The notes: a model not told the origin generated them from the sequence alone. A stretch of 64,000 nucleotides of DNA from Bradyrhizobium sp. U87765 SZCCT0048 (GCF_018131225.1 NZ_JAFCMM010000004.1:1-64000), one strand, 5' to 3'. Shown: positions 51,368-61,891, numbered from the stretch's first letter. Made by a program: numbers and translations.

Positions 51368-51985
51368 TCAGGAATTCGCGGCCATCGCCTTGAGGATCTC
51401 GGCCTTCAGCACGCTGTCGATATTGTCAGGCGTGATCGGGCCGACCAGCTTGTAGGCGATGCGGCCATCGCGGCCGACGACGAAGGTCTCGGGCACGCCA
51501 TAGACACCCCATTCGATCGAGGCGCGGCCGTTGGGGTCGACGCCGACACGGTCGAACGGGTTGCCGTAACGGCCGAGAAAGCGCCGGGCGTTGTCGGGCG
51601 CGTCCTTGTAGTTGATGCCGATCACCTGCAGGCCCTTGTCCTGCAGCGTCTTGTCCTTGCCGAGCGCGAGCAGCAGCGGCGCCTCGTCGTGGCAGGGCAC
51701 GCACCACGACGCCCAGACGTTGACAAGGCTGACGCGGCCCTTGAACGCGGCGGGATCGAGGCCGGGGATCGGCGCGCCGCCGCTTGCGAGGCCCTCGAGC
51801 GGGGCGAGCGCGGTCTGCGGCGCGGGACGGCCGATCAGCGCCGATGGCAGGCGCGCCGGATCGCCGGAGCCGAGGCGGAACCAGAAGATCGCGGCGAGGG
51901 CGGCGAACACCACCAGCGGTGCGGCCACGAGCCAGGAGCGCCGGCGTGCCGGCGGTGCCGTCTGTGGGGCGGACGTCGTGGTCAT
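51368..51985 (-). CDS. ccmG: Cytochrome c biogenesis thioredoxin CcmG/DsbE
   Basis: CcmG reduces apocytochrome c haem-binding cysteines in the periplasm. The 205-residue protein has one N-terminal membrane anchor (about 16-38), a thioredoxin fold with the active site WCVPC (Cys95, Cys98) and the downstream YGVPETFVVGRDGRIAYKLVGP, whose cis-proline motif is typical. The start at 51985 overlaps the end of ccmD by four bases, indicating coupling. It ends the ccm cluster. Confidence 0.96.
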   Translation of the reverse strand: MTTTSAPQTAPPARRRSWLVAAPLVVFAALAAIFWFRLGSGDPARLPSALIGRPAPQTALAPLEGLASGGAPIPGLDPAAFKGRVSLVNVWASWCVPCHDEAPLLLALGKDKTLQDKGLQVIGINYKDAPDNARRFLGRYGNPFDRVGVDPNGRASIEWGVYGVPETFVVGRDGRIAYKLVGPITPDNIDSVLKAEILKAMAANS

Positions 51986-52161
51986 GCCGCCTCGCGTCCC
52001 GAGCGGCGCGTCACGCCGCTGGCCTCGAGGTCGCGCAGGAGGCGCTGCTGGCGGCGATGGTCGGCAATCACCCACGCGACGAGCGCGACCACCACGATAG
52101 CGGCGACCGCATAGGAGGCGACGATGAAGCTGGTGTAGGGCCCGAACATGGCGGCGCTCAT
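51982..52161 (-). CDS. ccmD: Haem exporter protein CcmD
   Basis: CcmD is a tiny membrane protein that helps release haem-CcmE from CcmABC. The 59-residue product (MSAAMFGPYTSFIVASYAVAA.., one helix about 13-33, then a basic tail DHRRQQRLLRDLEASG) has the family composition. Both ends overlap neighbours by four bases (ATGA with ccmC and with ccmG), which fixes the start at 52161 even though an ATG at 52149 also exists. Confidence 0.92.
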   Translation of the reverse strand: MSAAMFGPYTSFIVASYAVAAIVVVALVAWVIADHRRQQRLLRDLEASGVTRRSGREAA

Positions 52162-52889
52162 GCCGGCTGCCGGCTGGCCTGCAGCATCTGCAGGCTGCGC
52201 ACCCGGCGGCGCAGGATCTCGTTGCGCATCGCCGCGAGATGCAGCGTGACGAACAGCAGGGTGAACGCCACCGCCATGATCAGCAGCGGCCGCAGGAAGG
52301 CGGGATCGAGCGACGAGCCGCCCATGCGCAGCACCGACGCGCCCTGGTGCAGCGTGTTCCACCAGTCGACGGAGAACTTGATGATCGGCAGGTTGATGGC
52401 GCCGACCAGCGTCAGCACCGCGGCGGCGCGGCCGGCGCGCGACGGCTCCTCGACCGCATGCCACAGCGCCATCAGGCCGAGATACATCAGGAACAGGATC
52501 AGCACCGAGGTCAGCCGCGCATCCCACTCCCAGTAGGTGCCCCACATCGGCCGGCCCCACAGCGAGCCGGTGACGAGGGCGAGGAAGGTGAAGGCGGCGC
52601 CGAGCGGCGCAGCGGCCTTGGCGGCGACGTCGGCGAGCGGGTGGCGCCACACCAGCGTGCCGAGCGAGGCGACGCTCATCACGCCCCACACGAACATCGA
52701 CAGCCAGGCGTTGGGCACGTGAATGAACATGATCTTCACCGTCGCGCCCTGCTGGTAGTCGTCAGGTGCCACGAACGACTGCTGCAGGCCGACCAGCAGC
52801 AGGATCACGGTCGCCGCCGTCAGCCACGGCAGCACGCGCCCGGCGAAGGCCAGGAAGCGAGTGGGGTTCGCGAGATCGATCAATGCCAT
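52158..52889 (-). CDS. ccmC: Haem ABC transporter permease CcmC
   Basis: CcmC presents haem to the chaperone CcmE in the periplasm. The 243-residue protein has six membrane helices and the tryptophan-rich haem-handling motif WGTYWEWDARLTS, with flanking FIHVPNAWLSMF. Start at ATG 52889. It overlaps ccmD by four bases. In this cluster it is separated from ccmB by an unrelated amidohydrolase gene, which is unusual. Confidence 0.96.
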   Translation of the reverse strand: MALIDLANPTRFLAFAGRVLPWLTAATVILLLVGLQQSFVAPDDYQQGATVKIMFIHVPNAWLSMFVWGVMSVASLGTLVWRHPLADVAAKAAAPLGAAFTFLALVTGSLWGRPMWGTYWEWDARLTSVLILFLMYLGLMALWHAVEEPSRAGRAAAVLTLVGAINLPIIKFSVDWWNTLHQGASVLRMGGSSLDPAFLRPLLIMAVAFTLLFVTLHLAAMRNEILRRRVRSLQMLQASRQPA

Positions 52890-53019
52890 GGCCGGCCTTA
52901 TAGCAGAACGGCCGGCAATGTCAGGCGCGGCGCAATGACGTTGCGGTGACGCGTCCCGTCCGCCGGAACACGCCGTCAGCGCACCGGCCGCGGCCGGCAC
53001 GCGTCCCCGATCGGCTGCG

Positions 53020-54087
53020 TCAGCCACGCAGCCGCGGCAGCAGGGCGAGGGCGTTGTCGCGCTCGATCCGGCGCAGGTCCGGCGCCAGCACCTTGCAACC
53101 GGCGAGGCCGGTGACATGCTCGAGGGCGTTGCGGTAGGGGAAATCCGTGCCGAACAGGATCTGCGTCGGCTCGACGAGCTGGCGCAAGGCGCCCATCGCC
53201 GCCGGGTTGGACGCCTGGGCGGTGTCGTAGAAGAAGCGCTGCAGCGGCGCCCGCACGCCGCCGGGCAGCATCTTGGTCGCCTGCGGCGTGTTTGCCAGTA
53301 CCTCGAAGCGCTCGATCAGGAACGGCATGGTGCCGCCGGCGTGGGAGAAGATGAACTTGATGTCCGGCCAGCGCTCCACGGCGCCGGAAAAGATCAGGCT
53401 GGCGATGGTGCGCGTGGTGTCGGTGCCGAACTCGACGACGCTGTCGGGGATGTAGGGGATGAGGTTGCCGCAGCACGCCGCTGTCGTCGGATGCACCGAG
53501 ACCACGGCCTTGCGGCGGTTAAGCTCCTCGAACACCGGCACGAACAGTGCGTCGCCCAGCCATTTGCCGCCATAGCTGGTGAACATCGAGACGCCATCGG
53601 CCTTCAGGGTGTCGAGGGCGTAGGCAATCTCGCCGAGCGTGGCGTCGATCGCGGGCAGCGGCAGGGCGGCGAAGGCGCCGAACCGGCCGGGATTGTCGGC
53701 GATCAGCTTCGCCATGTAGTCGTTGCAGCCGTGCGCCAGCCTGGTGGCGGCGGTGGCATCGCCGAACCACAGCCCGGGCGTCGAGATCGACAGCACCGCG
53801 GTCTGTACGCCCGCCGTATCCATGTCGTCGAGGCTTCTGGACAGCGACCAGTTCGCCGCGACCGGTGCGAGCTGGGTCTTGCCGCTGAGAGCGGCGATGT
53901 AGTCCGGCGGCGCGAGATGATGGTGGACGTCGATGCGGAACGGCACGCTCGTCGTCTCGGCGCGGGCCCGGCCGGCTGACATCGCCGCGGTTGACGCGAA
54001 GGCTGCGCCGCCCGCCAGCAACTGGCGGCGGTCGAGACGGCAGCCGCAGCGGGTGGCTGCGGGTGGGCGGGCAGCGGGATCGGTCAT
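53020..54087 (-). CDS. Tat-exported amidohydrolase (amidohydrolase-2 family)
   Basis: The 355-residue protein has a twin-arginine-type N-terminus (DRRQLLAGGAAFASTAAMSAGRARA) and an amidohydrolase-2 domain beginning FRIDVHHHLAPPDYIAAL, with later metal or catalytic segments VVSVHPTTAACC, IKFIFSHAGGTMPFL and ILFGTDFPYRNALEHV. The family includes decarboxylases (ACMSD-like) and hydrolases; the substrate is unknown. It lies between ccmB and ccmC, on the same strand, with gaps of 194 and 130 bases, so it seems inserted into the ccm operon. Confidence 0.88.
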   Translation of the reverse strand: MTDPAARPPAATRCGCRLDRRQLLAGGAAFASTAAMSAGRARAETTSVPFRIDVHHHLAPPDYIAALSGKTQLAPVAANWSLSRSLDDMDTAGVQTAVLSISTPGLWFGDATAATRLAHGCNDYMAKLIADNPGRFGAFAALPLPAIDATLGEIAYALDTLKADGVSMFTSYGGKWLGDALFVPVFEELNRRKAVVSVHPTTAACCGNLIPYIPDSVVEFGTDTTRTIASLIFSGAVERWPDIKFIFSHAGGTMPFLIERFEVLANTPQATKMLPGGVRAPLQRFFYDTAQASNPAAMGALRQLVEPTQILFGTDFPYRNALEHVTGLAGCKVLAPDLRRIERDNALALLPRLRG

Positions 54088-54241
54088 CGTGTCGTGGTCT
54101 CTGCGGGCGCCAGGCAATGGCCGGGCACGGATCTGGTGGGCTCTGGTGCAGGCACAGTCAGGTGTTTTTGCGGCACAAGGCCGCAGCTCGTCAATGAACG
54201 GCGCCTGTTTCGGCCCTGTCCGGCGGCTTTGCGTCCAGCCG

Positions 54242-54293
54242 GTCAGTCCGGTCGATCAATCCGGTCCGTCAATGCAGTCCGTCAATCCAGTCC
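54242..54293 (-). repeat. Four-copy 13-base tandem repeat at the 3' end of ccmB
   Basis: On the + strand, units of 13 bases start at 54242, 54255, 54268 and 54281 (for example ATCAATCCGGTCC and GTCAATCCAGTCC). The ccmB stop codon lies inside the last unit. Because 13 is not a multiple of three, a gain or loss of units would not change ccmB itself unless the last unit is lost. Confidence 0.8.
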
Positions 54294-54941
54294 CTGGCGC
54301 AGGCAGGCGGCGGCGGCGACCGGGCCGACGACGAGGCCGACGAGCGACAGCGCGGCGAGGATCGAAAGCGGCGCGGTGACATGGCCGTCGGCCGTCGCGA
54401 TCGCGGTCGACGCTGCGACGCCGAAGATCAGCACCGGGATCGACAGCGGCAGCACCAGCACGGCAAGCAGCAGCCCGCCGCGGCGCAGGCTGACCGCGAG
54501 TGCGGCGCCGATCATTCCGGTGAGCGTCAGCGCTGGCGTACCCACCAGCAGCGTCAGCGCCACCGCCGCCGTGGCCGGCGCATCGAGGTTGAGCAGCAGG
54601 CCGAGCACCGGGGAGGCGACGATCAGCGGCACGCCGGCGGCGAGCCAGTGCGCGATGGCCTTTGCGAGGCACGCCAGCTCGAGCGGCAGGCGGCCCATCA
54701 GGATGAGGTCGAGCGAGCCGTCGTCGTGATCGGCGGTGAACAGGCGGTCCAGCGTCAGCAGGCTCGCCAGCAGCGCGCCGAGCCAGAGGATCGCCGGGCC
54801 GAGGCGGCGCAGCAGCGCGAGGTCCGGACCGAGCGCGAATGGGATCAGCACCACCACGGCGAGGAAGAACAGCACGCCGACCAGGGCGCCGCCACCGGCA
54901 CGCAAGGCCATGCGCAGGTCGCGGCGAATCAGCGCGATCAT
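54282..54941 (-). CDS. ccmB: Haem ABC transporter permease CcmB
   Basis: CcmB is the integral membrane partner of CcmA. The 219-residue protein starts MIALIRRDLRMALRAGGGALVGVLFF, has six membrane helices and the CcmB-type loop LFTADHDDGSLDLILMGRLPLELACLAKAIAHW. It overlaps ccmA by four bases at its start. Its last codons lie in a 13-base tandem repeat. Confidence 0.96.
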   Translation of the reverse strand: MIALIRRDLRMALRAGGGALVGVLFFLAVVVLIPFALGPDLALLRRLGPAILWLGALLASLLTLDRLFTADHDDGSLDLILMGRLPLELACLAKAIAHWLAAGVPLIVASPVLGLLLNLDAPATAAVALTLLVGTPALTLTGMIGAALAVSLRRGGLLLAVLVLPLSIPVLIFGVAASTAIATADGHVTAPLSILAALSLVGLVVGPVAAAACLRQGLD

Positions 54942-55552
54942 GAGAGCTGGCCGATCCGTTGCTCGCGCGCGGCGATGCCGAGCGGGCCGTGGGTGGCCGC
55001 AACGACCAGTCCGCCTTGTGCGAGATGATCGGCCATCAGGCGCGCAATCAGGCTTTGGCCATCGGTGTCGAGCGCCGACGTCGGCTCGTCCAGCAGCCAG
55101 ATCGGGCGCTTGACGGCGATCAGCCGCGCCATCGATAGACGCCGTTTCTGTCCGGCCGACAACGTGACGGCGGGGAGCGTGCGGGTATGGGCGAGCCCGG
55201 TCGCGGCGAGGCTGGCGTCGAGACCGCCGGGCGGGCCGCCCAGGAAATCCAGCCAGAAGGCGAGATTTTCCTGCACGGTCAGCGACGGCTTCAAGGCATC
55301 GCGATGGCCGAGATAGTGGGCCTGCTCACCGGGCGTGAGATCGCCAGACGACGCGCCCGCGAGCACGATCTGCCCCTGCGCCGCCGGAAGAAGCCCGGCG
55401 ATCAGCCGCAGCAGCGACGATTTGCCGGCCCCGTTGTGGCCGGTGATCGCCAGTGCCTCGCCGGCGCCGACCTCGAAATCCAGTCCGGAAAACACCTGTC
55501 GCCCGCCGCGAACGCAGGTCAGGCCGACACCGGAAAGCCGCATGGTGGTCAT
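54938..55552 (-). CDS. ccmA: Haem ABC transporter ATP-binding protein CcmA
   Basis: CcmA hydrolyses ATP to free holo-CcmE from CcmCD. The 204-residue protein has Walker A GHNGAGKSS at 38-46, the signature LSAGQKRRLSMARL, Walker B IWLLDEPTSALD and the switch His in ATHGPL. ATG 55552 has AAGGA upstream; another ATG is at 55543. It heads the leftward ccm cluster and is divergent from acnA. Confidence 0.96.
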   Translation of the reverse strand: MTTMRLSGVGLTCVRGGRQVFSGLDFEVGAGEALAITGHNGAGKSSLLRLIAGLLPAAQGQIVLAGASSGDLTPGEQAHYLGHRDALKPSLTVQENLAFWLDFLGGPPGGLDASLAATGLAHTRTLPAVTLSAGQKRRLSMARLIAVKRPIWLLDEPTSALDTDGQSLIARLMADHLAQGGLVVAATHGPLGIAAREQRIGQLS

Positions 55553-55729
55553 CGCTGTCCTTCTAAGCACGATCCCCGCGAAGGGGTACCGGTTTCCCGC
55601 CGCGGGCCGGCGGCTGTCGCAGGTGGCGGTGCGCCGATGTGGGGGGAGTTCGACATTGCGAGCCGCGACAGGCTGATGACAGCGTGCGTGCCATATCTCA
55701 TGCATATGGCAAACGCACTCGTATTAGTC

Positions 55730-55757
55730 TTGGCGACCACTTTAAAAAGATTATAAA
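55730..55757 (+). promoter_or_regulatory. Candidate sigma-70 promoter for acnA
   Basis: TTGGCG (55730-55735), 16 bases, TATAAA (55752-55757). The AT-rich TTTAAAAAGATTATAAA stretch around the -10 box is the most promoter-like sequence in the gap. Confidence 0.5.
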
Positions 55758-55825
55758 CCGGAGCGACGGTGCCTTGACGGTGCAGGTGTGGGGTTTTCTG
55801 CGTCCCATGTCCCCCTGTATATCAA

Positions 55826-55839
55826 GGTATTATAATACC
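55826..55839. promoter_or_regulatory. Perfect 14-bp palindrome GGTATTATAATACC upstream of acnA
   Basis: The palindrome lies 64 bases upstream of the acnA start and contains an exact TATAAT at 55831-55836. It may be an operator overlapping a second promoter, or an operator in the leader. It shares GGTAT/ATACC halves with the palindrome upstream of sdhC. Confidence 0.45.
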
Positions 55840-55903
55840 CTCAGAATGCCCCCGAGACTACCCCACGGGTGTCCTTCCCACGTCCCAATCAGGATTGCCT
55901 CAC

Positions 55904-58624
<2,721 letters not shown>

Positions 58625-58668
58625 TCGAACTGAATAGCCCTCACCGTGAAGTGAGTGGCAGGTGATTG

Positions 58669-58698
58669 GAAGGCGGCTTATCAAAAAGCCGCCTTCTT
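58669..58698 (+). terminator. Terminator hairpin after acnA
   Basis: GAAGGCGGCTT and AAGCCGCCTTC form a perfect 11-bp stem with a six-base loop, 45 bases after the acnA stop, followed by TTCTTC. The T tract is weak but the stem is strong. Confidence 0.75.
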
Positions 58699-58752
58699 CA
58701 TGAGGGCGTTGGGACATTGGTGGAGAGGGCGCTCCCCGCGTCCGACGTTTGG

Positions 58753-59535
58753 ATGGACAACATCATCGTCGAAGATCGCAAATTGCCGTTTCAGGATCCG
58801 TCGTCGCTGCGCTGGTCGGCGCTGCTCGGCGTCTGCTTCGCCATCGTGCTGGGCACGCGGGCCGAGGCCGATCCCCGCGCCGTGGTCGAGTTGTTCACCT
58901 CGCAGGGCTGTTCGTCGTGCCCGGCGGCGGACAAGGTGCTCGGCGAACTCTCCAGGGATCCGTCGATCATCGCGATGAGCATGCCGATCGACTACTGGGA
59001 TTATCTTGGCTGGAAGGACACGCTGGCCAACTCGCGCTTCTCCGCCAAGCAGAAGGCTTACTCGCACATGCGCGGTGACCGCGAGGTCTACACGCCGCAG
59101 GTGGTGGTGAACGGCGCCGTGCATGTGCTCGGCAGCGATCGCGCCAGCATTCAGGATGCGGCCACGCGCACCCGTGCCGAAGGCGGCGTGATGTCGGTGC
59201 CGGTGTCGATCAAGCAGGCCGACAAGCAGCTCAACGTCACGGTGTCCGCGGGCAATGGCGCCGCGGAGCATGGCGAGGTGTGGGTGTGCGCGATCTCCAG
59301 GGAGGTGCCGATCCGCATCGGGCGCGGCGAGAACCGTGGCCGTGAAGTCACCTACTACAACGTCGTGCGCAACTGGCTGAAGGTCGGCGACTGGACCGGC
59401 AAGCCCGGCACCTGGACCGTGCCGCTCGAGAACATCAAGAGCGAAGGCGTCGATGCTGCCGTTGTCTATGTCCAGGACGGCAACCGCGAGAAGCCGGGCC
59501 TGATGCTCGGCGCGGCCTACACCGCGCTGCACTGA
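58753..59535 (+). CDS. Exported DUF1223 thioredoxin-like protein
   Basis: The 260-residue protein has a hydrophobic signal segment (about 18-38, ending RAEA). Then comes VVELFTSQGCSSCPAADKVL, where Cys53 and Cys56 form a CxxC-like pair at the thioredoxin active-site position, and MPIDYWDYLGWKDTLAN..FSAKQKAY, diagnostic of DUF1223. The family is periplasmic and of unknown, probably redox, function. ATG 58753 fits the family start better than an upstream TTG at 58666. Confidence 0.88.
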   Translation: MDNIIVEDRKLPFQDPSSLRWSALLGVCFAIVLGTRAEADPRAVVELFTSQGCSSCPAADKVLGELSRDPSIIAMSMPIDYWDYLGWKDTLANSRFSAKQKAYSHMRGDREVYTPQVVVNGAVHVLGSDRASIQDAATRTRAEGGVMSVPVSIKQADKQLNVTVSAGNGAAEHGEVWVCAISREVPIRIGRGENRGREVTYYNVVRNWLKVGDWTGKPGTWTVPLENIKSEGVDAAVVYVQDGNREKPGLMLGAAYTALH

Positions 59536-59745
59536 GCGGCGCTGGCCGGCATCGCTTCACGCGATTGATTCGAATTTCCTCAGGACACATGTCGCGTGGT
59601 GCGCGTCGTCATGCGGCGCGGCGAGCGGCGCAGGTGCCGCGCGCGATGGCCCTGTGCATGACAATCGGCGATGTGATGGGGGAATGCCCGATCGGGCAAG
59701 CGGCGCACGGCGCCGGCAGCGAATCCGAAGCGGGATCCAGTCAAC

Positions 59746-59769
59746 AAAAAAGGCCAACTCGCGTTGGCC
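59746..59769 (-). terminator. Rho-independent terminator of the leftward RNA
   Basis: GGCCAAC and GTTGGCC form a 7-bp stem with a four-base loop; leftward it is followed by TTTTTT. It has no T run on the other side, so it can only end a leftward transcript. Confidence 0.75.
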
Positions 59770-59870
59770 CGAAGTTCACCTTTCAAGGTCCTGCGTATAG
59801 GCCCGGCTCCAACGACCCCGGGGGGCTGGGGGCTGAGGAATCCGGTGCCGAAAGAACCGGGCCAACGCAG
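59746..59870 (-). ncRNA. Candidate small structured RNA with intrinsic terminator
   Basis: Read leftward, segment A GCGTTGGCCCG (59868-59858) can pair over 11 bp with segment B CGGGCCAACGC (59771-59761), closing an 86-base domain that includes the small hairpins CCGGT/ACCGG and ACCTT/AAGGT. Segment B can instead pair over 7 bp with segment C GTTGGCC (59758-59752), which is followed by six T, an intrinsic terminator. No gene follows leftward, so this looks like an independent RNA of roughly 120-180 bases. A 6S-like RNA is one possibility; I cannot confirm the family. Confidence 0.45.
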
Positions 59871-60094
59871 TATCTTCTTATCGCAAGCCACAACGGCGTG
59901 GGCTTGGCCGAAATTGGGCGCTTTCATGATTTCGCTGACATCGCCGTGAGGCCGACGGGTGACGCGCTTAACCCGTTGGCGAGGCCTGTGTTTCGCGTGG
60001 TGTCGCCTGCGGCAGATGCGACGTCATGCGGCGAAGGACTTGCGGAGTGTCGCGGCTGGGCCGATCATGTCGCGTGGATGACAGGAGGCGCAGC

Positions 60095-60466
60095 ATGGAC
60101 CTGATCTCGGGGGACACCGAGCCTGGCGAGAACCGCGGGGCGGAGCGCATGGCCGCGCCCGTCCCGTCGCAAGGCCGCGTGACCTTCAATCGCCTGGAGC
60201 TCAGCCGCATTCTCAATCTCTACGGGCGCATGGTCGCGGCCGGCGAGTGGCGGGACTATGCAATCGATTTTCTGAAAGACCATGCGGTGTTCTCGATCTT
60301 CCGCCGCGCGTCGGAAGTTCCGCTCTATCGGATCGTCAAGGATCCCAAGCTGGCGCGCCGGCAGGGCGCCTACAGCGTGGTCGCCCAGGGCGGCCAGATC
60401 CTGCGCCGGGGTCATGAACTCGACCGTGTGCTGCTGGTGATCGACCGCAAGCTGTCGGTGGTCTGA
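60095..60466 (+). CDS. DUF2794 family protein
   Basis: The 123-residue protein starts MDLISGDTEPGENRG and contains RVTFNRLELSRILNLYGRMVAAGEWRDYAIDFLKDHAVFSIFRRA and PLYRIVKDPKLARRQGAYSVVAQGGQILRRGHEL, the DUF2794 core, conserved in alphaproteobacteria with unknown function. GGAGG lies seven bases before the ATG. It is convergent with the GNAT gene and divergent from the leftward RNA candidate. Confidence 0.85.
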   Translation: MDLISGDTEPGENRGAERMAAPVPSQGRVTFNRLELSRILNLYGRMVAAGEWRDYAIDFLKDHAVFSIFRRASEVPLYRIVKDPKLARRQGAYSVVAQGGQILRRGHELDRVLLVIDRKLSVV

Positions 60467-60483
60467 GCCGGCGTCGCGGCGGC

Positions 60484-61008
60484 CTACGGCGTCGTGCTGG
60501 CGCCGGGGCCGAGCTCGCGTTGCATCATCACGGTGTCGAGCCAGCGGCCGAACTTGAAACCGACATTGCGGTGGGTGCCGACCAGCTCGAAGCCGGCGCG
60601 CGTGTGAACGCCGATCGAGGCGGCGTTGGCCGAATCGCCGATCACCGCGATCATCTGGCGGTAGCCGCGCTCGGCGGAGGCGTCGATCAGGGCCGTGAGC
60701 AGCCTGAGGCCGATGCCGCGCCGCTGCGCCCGCGGCGGCAGGTACACCGAATTCTCGACCGTGAAGCGATAGGCCGGGCGCGGCCGGTACGGGCCGGCAT
60801 AGGCGTAGCCCAGCAAGTCGTCGTCGCCGATGGCGACGAGATAGGGAAAGCCGGCGCCGGTCAGGTTGCCGTGGCGGGCCGTCATTTCCGCGAGTGTCGG
60901 CGCGGTCAGCTCGAACGTCGCGGTGCCGGTGCGGACCGCGTCCTCGTAGATCGCGGTGATCGCGGGCAGGTCGGCCTCCACGGCCGGGCGGATCAGGATA
61001 TCGGACAT
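60484..61008 (-). CDS. GNAT N-acetyltransferase, phosphinothricin acetyltransferase-like
   Basis: The 174-residue protein has a GNAT fold with the acetyl-CoA motif YLPPRAQRRGIGLRLLTALI and the subgroup features IRPAVEADLPAITAIYEDAVRTGTATFEL, GYAYAGPYRPRPAYRFTVENSVYL and FKFGRWLDTVMMQRELG. These match the Pat/Bar/MddA group that acetylates phosphinothricin, methionine sulfoximine or related amino acids. Substrate assignment is by family only. Confidence 0.88.
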   Translation of the reverse strand: MSDILIRPAVEADLPAITAIYEDAVRTGTATFELTAPTLAEMTARHGNLTGAGFPYLVAIGDDDLLGYAYAGPYRPRPAYRFTVENSVYLPPRAQRRGIGLRLLTALIDASAERGYRQMIAVIGDSANAASIGVHTRAGFELVGTHRNVGFKFGRWLDTVMMQRELGPGASTTP

Positions 61009-61034
61009 GGGCCGACTGTGAATCGTGATCGCCG

Positions 61035-61066
61035 AAAAGAAAAGCCCCGGCCGAGAGGCCGGGGCT
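61035..61066 (-). terminator. Rho-independent terminator of the Bax inhibitor-1 gene
   Basis: Read leftward, AGCCCCGGCC and GGCCGGGGCT form a 10-bp stem with a four-base loop, followed by TTTTCTTTTC. It lies 33 bases after the stop of the gene at 61100. Confidence 0.9.
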
Positions 61067-61099
61067 GGTGATCTCCGAATGGCTCGGGAACGAGCCGGA

Positions 61100-61891
61100 T
61101 CAGTCGCGCTGTCCGAGCAGCTGCAGCAGCAGCGTGAACAGGTTGATGAAGTTCAGGTACAGCGACAGCGCTCCGGTGATCGCCGCCCGCTCCGCCACGT
61201 CGCCACCGGCGCTGGCGTAGCCGTAGATGTACTCGTTCTTCAGGCGCTGGGTATCCCAGGCGGTGAGGCCCGCGAACACCAGCACGCCGATCACCGAGAC
61301 GATGAACTGCAGCGCCGACGAGGCGACGAACAGGTTCACCAGGCTGGCGATGATGATGCCGAACAGGCCCATCATCAGGAACGAGCCCATGCCCGACATG
61401 TCACGCTTGGTGGTGTAGCCGTACAGGCTCAGCGCACCGAACGAGGCGGCGGTGATGAAGAACACGCGCACGATCGAGGTGTGGGTGTACACCAGGAAGA
61501 TCGACGACAGCGACAGGCCCATCAGCGCCGAGAACGCCCAGAACAGCATCTGCGCGGTGGCCGGCTTCAGCCTCTGGATGCCGAAGGAGATGACGAACAC
61601 CATCACCAGCGGCGCAAGGATGAACAGCCACTTCAGCGGGCTGACGAACATCGCGACACCGAACGACGTCAGCATCGCGTTGCCGACTCGGCCGGCGGCG
61701 GCGCCGGCGTCCGTGGTCACGGCCGCCATGTACACGCCGAGCGCGGCGAAGCCGGTGATGGCCAGGCCGATCGTCATGTAGTTGTAGATCTTCAGCATGT
61801 ATGCGCGCAGGCCGGCGTCGACGGCCACGGCATCTGCCCGCCCGGCGGCCCGGCCGAACGGCGAAGCATAGTTACGGTCCAAGTCCGACAT
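61100..61891 (-). CDS. Bax inhibitor-1/YccA family membrane protein
   Basis: The 263-residue protein has seven membrane helices after a polar N-terminus (MSDLDRNYASPFGRAAGRADAVAVDAGLRAYMLKIYNYM). It shows the family signatures TAASFGALSLYGYTTKRDMSGMGSFLMMGLFG and GLTAWDTQRLKNEY with the conserved Asp of the pH-sensing calcium-leak site. GAGG precedes ATG 61891. Bacterial members probably act as ion or calcium channels and interact with FtsH. It is a single-gene unit. Confidence 0.93.
   Translation of the reverse strand: MSDLDRNYASPFGRAAGRADAVAVDAGLRAYMLKIYNYMTIGLAITGFAALGVYMAAVTTDAGAAAGRVGNAMLTSFGVAMFVSPLKWLFILAPLVMVFVISFGIQRLKPATAQMLFWAFSALMGLSLSSIFLVYTHTSIVRVFFITAASFGALSLYGYTTKRDMSGMGSFLMMGLFGIIIASLVNLFVASSALQFIVSVIGVLVFAGLTAWDTQRLKNEYIYGYASAGGDVAERAAITGALSLYLNFINLFTLLLQLLGQRD

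Larger units (their letters stand above)
55553..55903. other. ccmA-acnA divergent promoter region
   Basis: This 351-base gap is AT-richer than the rest of the window. It holds a good rightward promoter candidate (55730-55757), an inverted repeat CCATAT..ATATGG (55691-55709), and a perfect 14-bp palindrome at 55826-55839. The acnA leader is therefore about 140 bases long. No gene is seen on either strand. Confidence 0.6.
59536..60094. other. Gap holding a leftward structured RNA candidate
   Basis: This 559-base gap has no convincing protein gene. Frames on both strands (for instance 59565-60104 rightward and 59580-59927 leftward) lack ribosome binding sites and recognisable domains. Its main content is the structured leftward element at 59746-59870 with a strong intrinsic terminator. 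The right end holds the DUF2794 ribosome binding site GGAGG. Confidence 0.6.

Noticed and set aside
59746..59870. Reading the A/B/C pairing as a classic attenuator of a downstream gene
   Set aside because: No leftward gene follows the terminator before the rightward DUF1223 gene, so there is nothing to attenuate; a stand-alone RNA is preferred.
59580..59927. A 115-codon leftward frame in the 59.5-60.1 kb gap
   Set aside because: It reads across a strong intrinsic terminator and the long-range helix, lacks a ribosome binding site, and is better explained by a structured RNA.
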